Shown: positions 12,189-24,730, numbered from the stretch's first letter. The stretch: DNA of 64,000 nucleotides from Rhytidiadelphus loreus (GCA_947034895.1 OX344765.1:28835001-28899000), one strand, 5' to 3'. Notes: generated by a model from the sequence alone, not told the origin. Program-made: numbers and translations.

Positions 12189-12650
12189 AAGATCAATTGT
12201 TCATTCCATTGGCGACTGCGGCACTTTTCAAAGTGAGTGGGTGCCTTCAAACCTAAATCTAATCAGTCCAAGTTCTTGGAATTTTCAGTGTCACAATTGG
12301 GGCAGTCAAAGTTGAAAACGAAAATTGTAATTAACTTCGTCGCTACTCCGACTCAGAGTTCATTGACACTAGTCCTTCACTATTTTCAAGAAATTGGCTA
12401 CTCATTGTAGTTACCACACACTGAATGTTTACACCAAAGCCTCACATTGCCTGTCCATAGGTGGAATGACATTCAGAGAATATGGATTTTGTGATATTTG
12501 AGGATGCCCAATATTTCATGCAGATGAGTGACTGATCGTTACATAACTTGCAACTCTCGAGAGTAGACATCGAATTGAATATTGTGGACACATCAGCCAG
12601 ATGCATATCCATGCAGGCTAGGACCAGAGTGAGAGGACTCTCCAATCACG

Positions 12651-15294
12651 ACGTATTTCTGGTGGAAACAAAAAAAAAAATTTAACTGTTAATAAGAACA
12701 CTGTTCCATACTACGTTACATCCCAAGTCCCAAGTCTCACATCACTCCAAAATGTCTACATGGCAGCCCTTTGGGGAAGTTTTGGCACGGTCAAGGAAGT
12801 GGGACTTGAAGGACAATGACCAAAATGGAAATCAAGCTCGACCTCCAAGTCGCAACAATTTTTTTGAATATGAAAGGAAGAGAAAAAAACCCGCATATGG
12901 CATCCTAGTGGGCTGAAATTTTCTCCAAATCTGTCCAATGCAGATTTGATGCTAAAAGTGCCCCCAAAATAGGATTTTGACTTTTAGACTCATTTTGGGG
13001 GGTACTTAATTGCTATAGTGTGTTACGCAAGAAACAAGTTAGTTGGGGCTTAGGATTGGAACTTTGACCTTCAAACTATGAGTCCCAAGTCCCACATTTA
13101 TTAGTTTTATTCACCTTCTACAATCCAAGAAAGTTGGGTTTGGCCTTGAACTAGGATTTAGAAAGTTGGGGCTTGGATGTAGTGTGAAATGCTCCTTAAT
13201 ATTGTCAACTCCTATTGAAGTAATTTAGCAATAAATGACTCTTCGATAAGGCCTTTATATGTGGAAGAAAAGACAAGGAAAAGGTCATGATTGATAGCTA
13301 GAAATCTAGAACCATTTGTTTCCATTCTACAAGACATGCAAACAAGTGTAACGAGCATATATGCACCTTTGCATGGTACTAATGACACTCCATAATTTCA
13401 CACTTTGAGGAACCCTTCAACTTCTTGCTTTCCATTCTAGGGTAGGACTGGAGTGATATGAGCTTCAAACCCAGGATAAAATGTCGTGGTCAGCTTTGTA
13501 GAGGTAGGATGCAGATGCTCTTAAATACACCAATTGTGTCTTATAAATAGTGCAATGATCAATTACAGGTAAAATGCAATGAAAAATTGAAGGGAAAAAA
13601 ATTGAGAATATAGCTCATTTTAAACTAACTATTCATACTAGCATGTGAACTCCTAGGTTGCACAACTCTAGATTCTTCACCTTGAGGAAAATTGTATGAA
13701 CATACAATAGAAAAAGACTCTAAAAGATTTTGAAGAACCAAACTACAATGTGAGAGCTTGGTGCTCCAAGACCTCCTTTAGACTAACAAACTTAACTAGT
13801 ACTTAAAGAATGTTTGCACTCAATGTTAAAGAGTGTTGTTATTGAAGATCTCGGGAACAAGTTTAGGCCTATTTATGGAGTGGATTCACATTGTAATCAT
13901 CACCCCTAATAACACAAAGTGCAAACATACTCTTAGCAACACAACTTGATGGTCAAATTTGGAAAATATTTGAATTCAAATTTTTTTGCTTGGACGCCTT
14001 CCAACCAGGACCCGCAGTTCCAATTCCACAGAATTACCATTTCTCCCGTGTAAAATTTTTGGTGTTGCGCCTGCACCTGGCCGGGTCCACTGATCCTGGC
14101 ATTCAATCTCCGTGTCCGGAGCCGAAGAAAACTGAGTCAACCGATTCGAGTTACCTTAAGTTAAGCAACCTGCGAATCACTCCGTCACTCACTCACTACA
14201 GGCAGCTGCTACAGCAGGAGTGCAGGCCGAGCCAACCAATGAATGAGTGTGTTTTTCGGGGTAGCCTCCACTTCCGTTTTTACTTTTTCCAAATCGTAAC
14301 GCCACCCAAATAATAATACACTCAGGTACAAGCCGGGCCGGCTCTGTCGTATTCTACGAGAATAGCGCAGCTGGATACCAAATAAAACCATTGCAGACCT
14401 GTCTGCTTTATGGATGCAAAACGCTTTAAGCTTCCTTCCTTCCTACTGTACTGTAGATATGGCTTTGGCTATTTTCCAACCTTGCTTCCTGAGCACCCTA
14501 CACTGACTGCGGTACGAAGTTATCGCCTGGCTGAAATGTATCGTAGACGACGATTCACTGTACAGTACATGCCTTCCTTTGTAGGGACGAGACATAGAGA
14601 GCTGGAGAGAGAGCTGGAGAGAGATCGGAAAAGTCAATGGTGCCGATAGCACATTCCTGAATGGCGGCTCCGTCTTATCGCCATTGTTTACTCTTCTTAT
14701 TACTACAGTACCGATATCACCTCTCAGTCTGGTAAGGAAATCCTCGAACGTAATGACGAAGGTTCGCAAGGGATTTGTTTCGAACGAAATAAAAGAATGG
14801 AAATCTAGTAGTTAGTAATTCCTACCTTCAGTTAGACATTGGATGGACGGACGGAAGGTGGGTCCTTTCTAACGTAACATTCTTAACCAGTGTAAACCAT
14901 GCATTCTCCTCGGAGATTGGGATAATCCCTCCCTACAATAGATCCCCTAGGAGTGAGTGACTAATTTAGTTTAATCTGCAGAGAAGTCATTCATTGCCTA
15001 GTTAGATGAGGAGTTGCCGAACACTAAGGCGGGTTAGCTTACATGTGAGTCCGGTGGGGCAAGCTTTGTGCTAATCCAAGCAACAAGACAAAATAGGCTC
15101 CACCAAATGTCGTGCTAGGGTGGGCAAGCGGAAAAGGAGGAGTTGAAGTTTCACCGATATCGGTGGACAACCCCATTGGTGGAGACTAGTCAATATTTGG
15201 AGAATCTAAAATGTGGGGATTAATTTCGTATTGTATCCATCCCCACCCACCGGGTCTACATGAAAGTGCAATGACCGATATATGTAAGGAGGCC
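12651..15294. other. intergenic DNA, no gene recognised
   Basis: Mixed composition. The segment 13990-15100 is more GC-rich and has open frames on both strands (13990-14313 plus, 14443-14769 minus), but neither begins with a well-placed ATG nor shows any known domain. Repeated CTGGAGAGAGAG is seen near 14600. Confidence 0.45.
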
Positions 15295-15377
15295 CTAAGG
15301 TAGTCTGCTCTTAAAGCGACCATTTAAAATGTTGATAGTAATAGATATTTTGTTGCTTTTAGAGCAGACTACTTTAG
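15295..15377. repeat. 83-bp hairpin with 26-bp arms
   Basis: CTAAGGTAGTCTGCTCTTAA (15295 onward) pairs with TTTTAGAGCAGACTACTTTA at the other end; arms are 15295-15320 and 15352-15377 with only a few mismatches around a 31-nt loop. It could be a very short foldback MITE or a precursor-like RNA hairpin. The arm sequence is not a miRNA I recognise. Confidence 0.6.
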
Positions 15378-17534
15378 TGTCATTGGGTGATTGGAAAGTT
15401 GCAAAGAGTCATTGATTGGTTGGGAGGTTGCTATGTTGGGGGCTCTCACTTTCTAGAAGAGCAAAAAGGATCCCCAAAACATTGGTTAATAATATTGTTG
15501 ACACTTGATTTCATAGATTTTCTATTTGAAAATCTTATAAGCTATTTTTAAAAGTTTTTACTTCTATAGGACTATGGAGCTCACTTTGTTTTTTTTGGAG
15601 GATTTGGAAAGGCTCAATTGACTTCACATTTGAGAATTATTGCATAGATTATTTCTAAGGACGGTTCCTAATCATCATACTCTACACGTGAAGCTTTCAT
15701 TCATGTCATTACAATTAAATATTGCAAAAGTTACAAGAGTATTTCTAATTTCAATCTCTATGCGGGCAGCTAAAACTTCTAAAAGCATATTTTAAAAATG
15801 ATATAGTTCATTTTAATTGATTGGATAAATTGATATCTAGCTAGAATCATTTGAATCATTTTGTTCTGACTAATGAGATGAAAAGTTATATTGGGTTTTA
15901 TTTAGAAGGCAATGAAGGTACCAAAAAAATATAAAGTTGGTTTATAAATTTAATTTTTATAATTTCTAAATAAAAAACAACATAAAGTACATGATTCCCA
16001 TTGGAGCATCCTCAACATTGGGAGTTAAAATTCTGAACCCATTTTTCAATATTTGGATTAAAAATACAAATTATTAGACATGTGTTTCTCTTAAAAAATG
16101 AAAGATAAAACTTTGCCTTGAGGAGGGGCAAAAATAATGTAGTTTTTGAAGTTTTAGACACATCAATCTTGCAATTGATGAGGGTTTCACACTAAAATTT
16201 TGAAGAGGATAAGTTAACTCCTAAATGATCACAAATATGCTTTACCAAAAAGTACATTTCAGAAGTGTCATTTCTAATTCAAAGGACCATGATAAATTTG
16301 TTTATTTTTATTTTCTTTGTGCATATTTTCTCTATAGGAATTTGCACTAGATTTGTTTGAAAATGTCTAGAAAAAATTTGAATCATCTTAATTTTTTAAA
16401 ATTATACTAAACCTTTTGATGTTTAAATCCTTATGGTTCTAAATTGAATTGAAAATCTAGAGAATTTTATTTTTTAAATTGATTTTCATTCTTTGAAATA
16501 TTGTTAACATAAGTAGATACAAGATGGAAAGAAAAATGAAATCTCAAATCATTCTAAAATGGAATTGAAACATATCAATGGTAATGGTGAGATACTTTTT
16601 CCATGTAATCTATACGCTTTGGAATTCTTTTTCGAAAATTTGTAGAAATCAAGTTTAAGAAACATCCCATATGGTAAACAAAATTGATTTCCATGAAATT
16701 GCCTTGATTACCTTTAAAGCTAGATTCTTCATAACTTTCACAACAATAATCTAAATGGAATTAATAAAAAAAATTCATGAAGAGATAAATATGAGAAGAA
16801 CAAAGTAAAAACTTTGAATCCACATTTCACGAGAAATCATCCTCAAATGGCTAGTGTATTGCCAAATGACTTGACCTTATTGTATTGTAGAGTAAAGTGG
16901 CCTCTTTACTTGCTTTTGAAAATTTTCATGAGTGTACCTAACAAGTTATACTAATAAATGGTATAAATCCAAGAGGGCTTGAAATTTGGTGATCCTATTC
17001 AGTACAGTAAAAAAAAAATTATTTTCAAACTTTAAATGTTATAATCTTGCAATCCAAATATTCAAATGACCTAAATTTTATAACACACATCTATATAATG
17101 AGCTACTACACTTTTGCTTGGTTGAAATCTTCTTTTTTTAAATAATTTTCAATTTTGGCAAATGCACCAAAAAATGACAATTTCTAACAAAATAACTCTT
17201 GAAAAATACCTTCCATCCATTAAGGGTTAAATACCTTAGGATGATGACATTAGCTCCTATTATCTTATGTTATCTAATAGTGTTTGGTTAAAGGATTTAT
17301 TTTGAATTGAATGCAAATAGATATTGATTTATTTAAAATTAGGTTTTCACAATCTTATTTTCAATCCAATCCACAAACAAATTTACAATTCAATGTTTGT
17401 GCAATATGCATAGGTCTAAGCACAAACAATAAATACAAACTCCATCAAGAAGACACTTTGACAAAGAGACAAATAATATTTTCTATAAGAAATAATACAT
17501 AAAAAAATCAATGTGCTGATAAAATTTATGTTTT
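15378..17534. other. AT-rich DNA with degenerate dispersed repeats
   Basis: No genes. 16490-16790 is an inverted relative of 3700-3960 and 36200-36520, and 16995-17240 resembles the 3' part of the AT-rich dispersed family. Open frames are short and random. Confidence 0.5.
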
Positions 17535-18010
17535 ATTTGGGTACTAGTGCACCATTGTTCTCCATGCTACTAGTAACAATCCATTGAAAGTTTCAATATT
17601 TTATTGTTGAAAATATTCAAAACACGGTTCAAAGTGGTTATATTTTTTAGTTTTTTTTTTCTTTGTGAATTTTCAAACAAATATTGGAGTCCCAAAAGAA
17701 TAGCAATCAATATTGGTCTTAGGAAGTAAGATGAACAAGCCATCATGAAGGCACTTCCATCCATGTGTGCTCATCCTAGAGACAACATAAACCATCATTT
17801 TCGACATGATGTGGAATGTGATGTTTGTGGCATACGCTATTGTGAAGAGCGTGCACAAGGAGCTCTCAGGATATAGCATGACATCGGTGTACCATTATTG
17901 GAGACATTCATGGCTTAGCAATAAGTTCTCTACTCGAATCTTGACGTCAAGGGAAAATCGCCTCGTGTGTAACATCAATGAATTGTAGATGGCATACGTC
18001 GTCGTTAGGG
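17535..18010 (-). repeat. dispersed repeat D, copy lacking the TIR insert
   Basis: Matches 21690-22440 in order: CTCCATGCTACTAGTAAC versus CTCTATGCTACCAATGAC, TTTTATTGTTGAAAAT versus TTTTATTATTGAAAAT, then GACATTCATGGCTTAGCAA versus GACACTATTATGGCTCAGCA, and GAATTGTAGATGGCATACGTC versus GAATTGTAGATGGTGCACGT. Broken minus-strand frames run through this copy and on to about 18640. It may be the remains of a mobile-element coding region, but no known domain could be assigned. Confidence 0.6.
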
Positions 18011-20939
18011 TTGACTCAAACAAGGATCCAGTGGGCATTGTAGACATTGATGAACTACATATATAGGCTAATAAACATATACCACATGACAAAGTCTACT
18101 GAGTACCAATGCAATTTGGTACAACTTCTTGACTATGGCGTCCAAGTATTGAAAAGTGAACCACTATCTACTTTGCATTAAATCTTGCTTGTCTTTTTTG
18201 GATAACAATAGATCCTCTTTCCTATGCAACATGCCATTGTCAAGAGATGGAATTGCAACACCAAAAGAATGAAAGGCTTGGTCATCTGATTTACTTGACA
18301 TCAAGGCCTCCAAGTTATGGCAGATAGTGTGGTCGTGTTCTTCTTTTGCCTTCAAAGGAATGTTGAGAAGACATAGAGGAGATGTGTTCCTTGGTGAGGC
18401 TCCATGCCTCTTGTGTGTTAGATTGCTTGTTGTTTTCTCTCTCAACAACTCTGTGACTAAGTTGGACTAATTGGAGGGTGTATGTCACGTATTGTCCCAT
18501 GGAATCAGGAAATGTCATGTATTCTACACATACCTTCTTGAAGTTGTAGTGTTTTATGTCTTGGTAAGCAATGTTCCAAAGGATGACAAGGCTAGTGAAG
18601 AACCAAAATTGCAAGACAGTGATGTAGACAATGCACATGCTAAGAATATATTTGTCTATTATGCTCTACATACAAATAGACAATCAAATGGTTGTCGCTC
18701 TTTTGGCTTTAGCCCTCTTAGTTGGTGAGGTAGAAGGTGAGGATCAAAGGCAATGGGAACTTCTTTATTTTGAACTTCTTGTCATGCTTGTACTCTTTGG
18801 GCTCACACAAGTACTTCATGAGTTTGGAAATTAAACATGTGCAACATACACAACATTTTTTTTATTAGGTTTGGCAATTAGATGTCTAAGAAGATAAGTT
18901 GACCAACAACAAAGGTGGAGAAATCAATGAAGAACTCCATAGGTGAGTGCATAGAGTCACATTGTGGATAAACTAAATTTTGAAAGAAGATGTCATGGAT
19001 CTTTCTAATTGGGCCATTTGTGAAGTCAAGGAAGGGGTGCACTTTCTTAGTGAATATGAGCTTCTACCTTTTGTAGAGCTTGAAAAATAACAACAAATTT
19101 TAGCTCATTTTTTGGGAGGGGGACAGTTTGTTGAACAAGCAGTTAGACGTTTAGCATGAGGTTGCTTGTTATAGAATTTGGTCCTAGTGATGATCAAATA
19201 TGATTGGCCAGTCTTCTTGATCTTGTGCTCAATGTTGTGCCAATTGATTGTAGACTAGAGAGAGGTAGAATGTATATCACATTGTTCCATAGAAGTTGTA
19301 GCAAGTTCAAATGCAAGCAGGATGTGAAACACATACTAAGCAAATTAAATCCCTCTAGCAAATATTTATCCTCACTAATGTTTTGTAGGAGTAAGCTATA
19401 CAATGATTGATCCTTTGCTTGACGTGTTTTATTTGTGAAAATGATAGTTTATCCAAAAGTGCTTTTCATGCAATGAATTCTTTTTGCATACTCTACATGA
19501 ACAAAAACAACAATTGGATGTAAGAAGAATACAACAAGATATTAATGAAGGGCAAAAATTGACTGAAAGCGTTCATGAAAAAAGACACTACTCATAGCAA
19601 GCAAGGACAATCACCACAAGAGATGACAAGAGTCAATTAATGGTCGAGCACTTGTAGAACAAAACTGAAAGCAAAGGGAATTAGAGAAGAGGTAGATCTC
19701 AAAATTTTGGATCCTAACCTGGCACCAAAAATCATCTATAGAATCAAAAGACCTATAGTAAAATCCTACTAAAATTCTATAACCAAATCCTTTTACTTCA
19801 ATAAATCCTAATTTGAAAAAAAAAAATAAGTCTTTTGAAAAAATTTAATCTATTTTTTTCATAATTTTTTTCATTTAATCTTTCTATTCAATAAGGTGAA
19901 AATTATGAAGGTTGAAGATATCAAAGACAAAATAAAGTCAATCAAACATTGAAGACAATCAAAAAAATTCATCAATTTTATTAGATGGAAAAAGAAAAGC
20001 TTGAATAAAAAAATCCATTAGACATGAATATTCCTTACTAAAATTCTTAAAATTGAATATAATTTTTTCTTTTCTTTCTTGATAGTAGAATTTTTGTAGT
20101 AGTAGTAGAACTAGAAGTTTTTGAATTTTGAATAAACTTAAGCACCTCAATATATTCTTCATCAACTCTTTTACAATATATTTATTAAAATAATACAATT
20201 GTAGATTTATGAACATGCAAAAATGGCATAAAAAGTTGTATAGTATGTAAAAGGTCACACAAATTATTTGTTGCAAGACTTGTGGCTTCACTTGCCACTT
20301 CTTTTTTTGTTGTGGTTTTCATTCTATAGCTTAGGCAATCCATAGATTTAGTTGTGACTTCACTCTGGGGGCCTCATTTAATGACTTTAGTTGTATCTAA
20401 TCACACCTAGTACCTCCTATGTTCGTCAAGGCATAAATAGATATAGATATATAAAATTTGAAATTTTGCTTAAACCAATTCCAACATGAAGGTTGTGCAT
20501 AAAAAATTCAAATGAAAACCTCTGATTCAAAATATCTAGCTTTAGTGATATTTCTATTGAACACCATCAAGGTCCATTTTCTATTTTTTGCATATGACAA
20601 AAAAACATGGGATTTTGAGGCATCAAAACTAAAAAAATATTTGTTTGGCAATCATTTTTATTCATCATTTCATCTACATTCAAGCCTTAATTAGTTACAT
20701 ATACTATTAAAGATTTTTTCAACAATTATTGAGAGTTTGAGGGTTCTTTTAGTAAGAAATAAAAATATATATAAATTTAAAAATTTAAAAATTTAAAAGA
20801 CTAAAGTTTATAAGACCTTCAAATTACAAAATCTCTTGGTAAAAAACCTAAATATTGACTAAAAGTTCATTTTTTTACCACTAAAACTTTCATTTGTTTG
20901 ACAATTTTTCAACATTTCAAAGCCTTCAATCATTTGACA
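18011..20939. other. AT-rich DNA, possible degenerate element 18011-18640
   Basis: Minus-strand open frames at 18164-18448 and 18315-18638 overlap and continue the broken frames of repeat D, suggesting one decayed ORF with frameshifts. The translated text contains no motif I can name. From 18640 to 20939 I see only AT-rich sequence with homopolymer runs and short random ORFs. Confidence 0.4.
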
Positions 20940-21185
20940 CTATACTAAAATTGGTAAATAGTGTTGGCTACACTTATTGTCAACAATAACACTAATTGTG
21001 ATTTGTAAGGTTAGTGTTAGAACATTATTTATCCATTCTAACACTATTTTAGCTCTATAGTAAAATTATGGTCATTTCAACATTTAGTGTTAGATGGGAA
21101 CAAAATATAGAAGTTGGAATGGTGGGAAAATTAATTATCACCCAACCTAATTATCACCCAACACTATTTACCAATTTTAGTGTAG
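20940..21185. mobile_element. foldback MITE
   Basis: ACTAAAATTGGTAAATAGTG (from 20944) and its inverse CACTATTTACCAATTTTAGT (to 21181) form terminal inverted repeats of at least 24 bp around about 240 bp of AT-rich, non-coding DNA with internal AGTGTTAG motifs. No clear target duplication, so the exact ends are uncertain by a few bases. Confidence 0.7.
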
Positions 21186-21247
21186 TAGAAGTCATAGAGC
21201 ATAGAGAAGCGGAACTCTACTAATACATTATAGCAACATTCAATTAG

Positions 21248-21517
21248 ATGGGCAATTTTGTTAAAATGACGATGTTCCATGTGCCATTTTCAGACTGCCC
21301 GGTCTGAATTGTAAAAGCAACATCTAGGACTGGTATAGATTTTAGAAATCTTTGATTTACATAGATTTCAAAAATCTAAAATTGTTGTAGATTTCAAACT
21401 ATGGGGTCTGAACTATAAAAAACAACATCTAAGACAATTGTACAATTCAAACCACTAGGTCTAAACCGTAAAAATTGCAAAGTAGCGAAATGGCACCATT
21501 TTAACAAAATTGCCCAT
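21248..21517. mobile_element. MITE, 'ATGGKCAATTTT' family, copy C
   Basis: A 270-bp element with the best-preserved ends of the family: ATGGGCAATTTTGTTAAAAT and the inverse ATTTTAACAAAATTGCCCAT. It is flanked by TTAG at 21244-21247 and 21518-21521. The interior shares CCATTTTCAGACTGCCC and AACATCTAG phrases with copy B. It is non-coding. Confidence 0.9.
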
Positions 21518-21689
21518 TTAGTCTTTTAAGCATACATATTTCATCATTTTTTGAAGAAAGGAAGAAGGTGCAAAGATTCCTTGATTAATGCTTGATACAA
21601 ATAACCACACCTTTGGATCCTATAATCTTATAATGTATATCATATATCACCTATTAATTGTACATGTACAAACACGTACATTAATAATT

Positions 21690-22440
21690 TATGTAATTGC
21701 ATGATAGAGCTCCACTTTTCTCTATGCTACCAATGACAACCCAATCAAGGGTTCAATCTTTTATTATTGAAAATGTTAGAGATATGGTTCAAAGGGATGA
21801 TGGTTTTTTGGGTTTGAGGTGGGGGAAGAAGTTAAATTTTCATACAAATATTAGAGCCTTGAAAAAATGGTCATCATTACCGGCCATGGAGAATGGAGTG
21901 AGCCTCCCATCATTGAGACACATTAGATGGTTTTTTGGGCATTCGGGAGACCGCACGTTCTATTGCTGTGAGAACGTAGGGAACATGACTGCCGGCCTGA
22001 CACCTCATCGGTCCTATGTGGCCGAGAGGCTGCTAGCACATTTCTGGAATTTTTCTTCAACTTCTTCTTACATTTGAAGAATTTTTTTTTAAAATTCAAT
22101 TTTTTTTTGGAACAGCTAGCCGTCCTTCACTACAGGGAGAACAGTGAAGGAAAACAACCCTCAAACAATCTTTCGAAGGCTTGAAATAACATGTAATGCT
22201 TCCACATATGTACCCTCATCAAAAAGACCATATAAACCGACATCTCTAACAAGACACAAAACATGATGTTTGTGGCAAAGAGTCCACATAGGGATCCATT
22301 GATTGTTGCATGACATTTTTGTATTGGTATGAGACACTATTATGGCTCAGCAACAAGTTTCATATCAAGTCTTGACCTCAAGAAGCAAACATATTGTGTA
22401 CAATAGAAATGAATTGTAGATGGTGCACGTCATGTGGTTG
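21690..22440 (-). repeat. dispersed repeat D, copy interrupted by a TIR element
   Basis: Homologous to 17535-18010 on both sides of an insert at 21921-22198. The plus-strand open frame 21697-22077 crosses the insert junction and is therefore not a gene. Confidence 0.65.
21921..22198. mobile_element. TIR element 'CATTAGATGG', copy 1
   Basis: A 278-bp insert in repeat D. The left end is CATTAGATGGTTTTTTGGG; the right end is the imperfect inverse ...AACATGTAATG. The unoccupied homologue at 17.74 kb reads straight through CATCATGAAGGCACTTCC, where here CATCATTGAGACA and CTTCC are separated. The interior is unusually GC-rich for its surroundings (CGGCCTGACACCTCATCGG). A second copy is at 28534-28782. 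No ORF of its own. Confidence 0.8.
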
Positions 22441-22809
22441 TTGGATAACAAAGCTGAGAGAGGTAGATATGGAGTAAAAACTACTCGAGAAACTACTACT
22501 AAATAAAATGCTCTATAGTGGAATCCTTCTAAAATCCTACAACCCAATCCCCAAAACCTCTAAAAATCCTAATTACAAAGAAAGAAAAGTCTTTTTTAAC
22601 CCGTAAAGGACCAAGCTGTGTTTTTTTTGGCAACATAGTGATTTCGGGTAGCTCACTATGAATGAAATTTTATTTTTCTTTGAAATTTTCACACAACATG
22701 GTGATGAGGCTTTTCCTTAAGGCCAACAATTTTTATAACTTTTGACTACAAGGTTAAAAATTTATTATGATATGTAGTTTTTCCCTTGATCAGTAGTCTA
22801 GGGCTCTAA
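22441..22809. other. AT-rich intergenic DNA
   Basis: Nothing recognised beyond homopolymer runs. Confidence 0.5.
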
Positions 22810-23265
22810 GCAAATCAGAAAAAAATAACTTCTTTTGAAAGAAAATAAATTACAAAAATACTTCTTTTAGAAAGAAATAATTTTTTACTTACTAATTTTA
22901 TCCTATATGTTGTACAATATCAAATGATCTAAAATTATTTGAGCATGTATTCAACTTGCCTTAAAGAATGAATCCAAAGAAGCACTACCATTTTGGACAT
23001 TTTTTCATACATATTTCATATATATTTTCTGTAGGGCTCCAAAAGGATTTTTGCCACTTCAAACGCTAATATCTTGCAATCCACATGGTGGTAATTTCTG
23101 AAAAAATTTCCACATATTTTCAAACCAGCATACTACAAAATCCAATGGTTACATGTGTCCAAAAATGTTTTTTTCTCTAAAATTTAGTACTTGTACAAAA
23201 AATGGCAGTTTCGGAATGTTTTTGGTGAAAACATAGTCAAGGAACTTTTGGGGTTAAATTTAATC
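22810..23265 (+). repeat. AT-rich dispersed repeat, copy
   Basis: Contains AAGAATGAATCCAAAGAAGC, ATCTTGCAATCCACATGG and TTTTTGGTGAAAACATAG. Each is found as its reverse complement in 38340-39030 and 41995-42695. No coding capacity. Confidence 0.75.
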
Positions 23266-24332
23266 TATTTTATCCATAAAATAATTTAAACCTAAACATT
23301 AGAAAAATAAATATTCAAATATTTATGTATATTAAAGTATTTAGCCTAAAAAATTCTTCATCGATTTTATTATTATATAATATTTCTAAATATAACAATT
23401 GAAGGTGAATTAGCATACAAAAAATGGCACAAAAAGTTGTGTAGTATATGGAAGGCCATACAAATTATTTGATGTTATAGTTGTGGCTTCCCTTGATACT
23501 ATTTTTTGAGGTCACGTCTTTCATTCTATGGCTTTGGCCATGGATCCAATCATGGTTTCACTTTTCAAGCTTCATTTCATGATTTGGATCGAGTCTATTC
23601 ACACTAGTGCACCCACTATTTGTCAATACAAAATTAGATATAAATATATAAGATTTAATATATTGCTTAAACCAATTCCAACATAAAGGTCATCACTGGA
23701 ATTTATTTTCATGATACACCCCATACACAATAAACTTATTCACAAATCACAATAAAAAAAAGTAGCTTTACTACAAGAGGCTCTATCCATGTCACACTAT
23801 AGCATTGGATTGGTTTCAACCTACTCAAACTTCCTCACATGAAGCTCACATCAATACTAAGTGTCCTTATTTTTGGTTCACAACCAATAAATCCCTCAAA
23901 AGAACATTGACTTCTTTTAGAAAACATCATTTGTGGAAGAGGCTAAGTAACTATGATTTTAATTTTAATTGATTTAAACCAAACAAACACATTACAAAAA
24001 ATTTGAACTGTAAAGAAGGCCGTTAGAAAGTTGTTTGATTTTTGACCGCAGTGCAAATACAAAGAAATTAAATAATATATATTTTTTAAATTTAATATTC
24101 TTTTTTGGAAAAAAACTTAAAACTAATTTTGAAATTGCCAATCTGATGTGGTGTTGACGTGGCACTAGGAGTGCCCCATCATATATGTATATATTTTAAA
24201 TTTATTTATTTTAAATTAAATTAAAAAAAATTATAATAACTTTTTTCGTTGTAATTGCACTGTTGCCAAAAAACTCACGGCCCACTACTAGCCTAAATTA
24301 TTTCCTAATGACTTCGCTACAAGAGGCTCTGG
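23266..24332. other. AT-rich intergenic DNA
   Basis: Runs of TTTAAATT and short random frames. Nothing supported. Confidence 0.5.
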
Positions 24333-24730
24333 CTTAGCAACAGTGGCTCACTTTTCGAGTATGCTAGCTACTCAAATGTCCTGAGGGGCAAGGATAAACA
24401 TCCGGAGGTTAGCTTTTGTTGATGCAAAGCCTTAGCAACATTGGCTTGCTTTTCAAGTATGCTAGCTACTCAAACATCCCAAGGGGCAAAGGTAAACATC
24501 TCAAGGCTAACTTTTGTTGATGCAAATCCTTAGCAACATTGGCTCGCTTTTCAAGTACGCTAGCTACTCAAACATCCCAAGGGGCGAAGGTAAACATCCT
24601 GAGGGTAGCTTTTGTTGATGCAAAGCCTTAACAACACTAACCCACTTTTCAAGTATGTCTAGCTACTCAAACATCCCAAGGGGCGGGGGCAAGGACAACA
24701 TCCCAAGGGTAGCTTTTTATTGATGTGAAG
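24333..24730. repeat. 98-bp minisatellite, four units
   Basis: Units begin with CTTAGCAACA-type sequence at 24333, 24431, 24529 and 24627, an exact 98-bp spacing for the first three steps; the last unit is slightly longer because of an insertion. Shared core phrases are GCTAGCTACTCAAACATCCC, AAGGGGC and TTTTGTTGATGCAAA. The repeat is more GC-rich than its surroundings. It has no open frame across units. Confidence 0.92.

Larger units (their letters stand above)
9347..12650. other. GC-balanced block upstream of MIR390
   Basis: No convincing protein gene. Overlapping frames between 9899 and 10624 (minus strand) exist because the DNA is CT-rich, not because of coding: they use non-ATG starts and translate to low-complexity Pro/Leu/Ser strings. 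The block contains short tandem repeats, a 9-bp-arm hairpin at 9386-9413 (GACTGTCTT / AAGACAGTC), and a TATA-like box near 10190. It plausibly includes the MIR390 promoter. Confidence 0.45.

Noticed and set aside
13990..14769. Overlapping frames on both strands of 107-108 residues
   Set aside because: No ATG context, no domain, and composition explains the openness.
21697..22077. 126-residue plus-strand frame
   Set aside because: Runs from repeat D across the junction into an inserted TIR element, so it is chimeric by chance.
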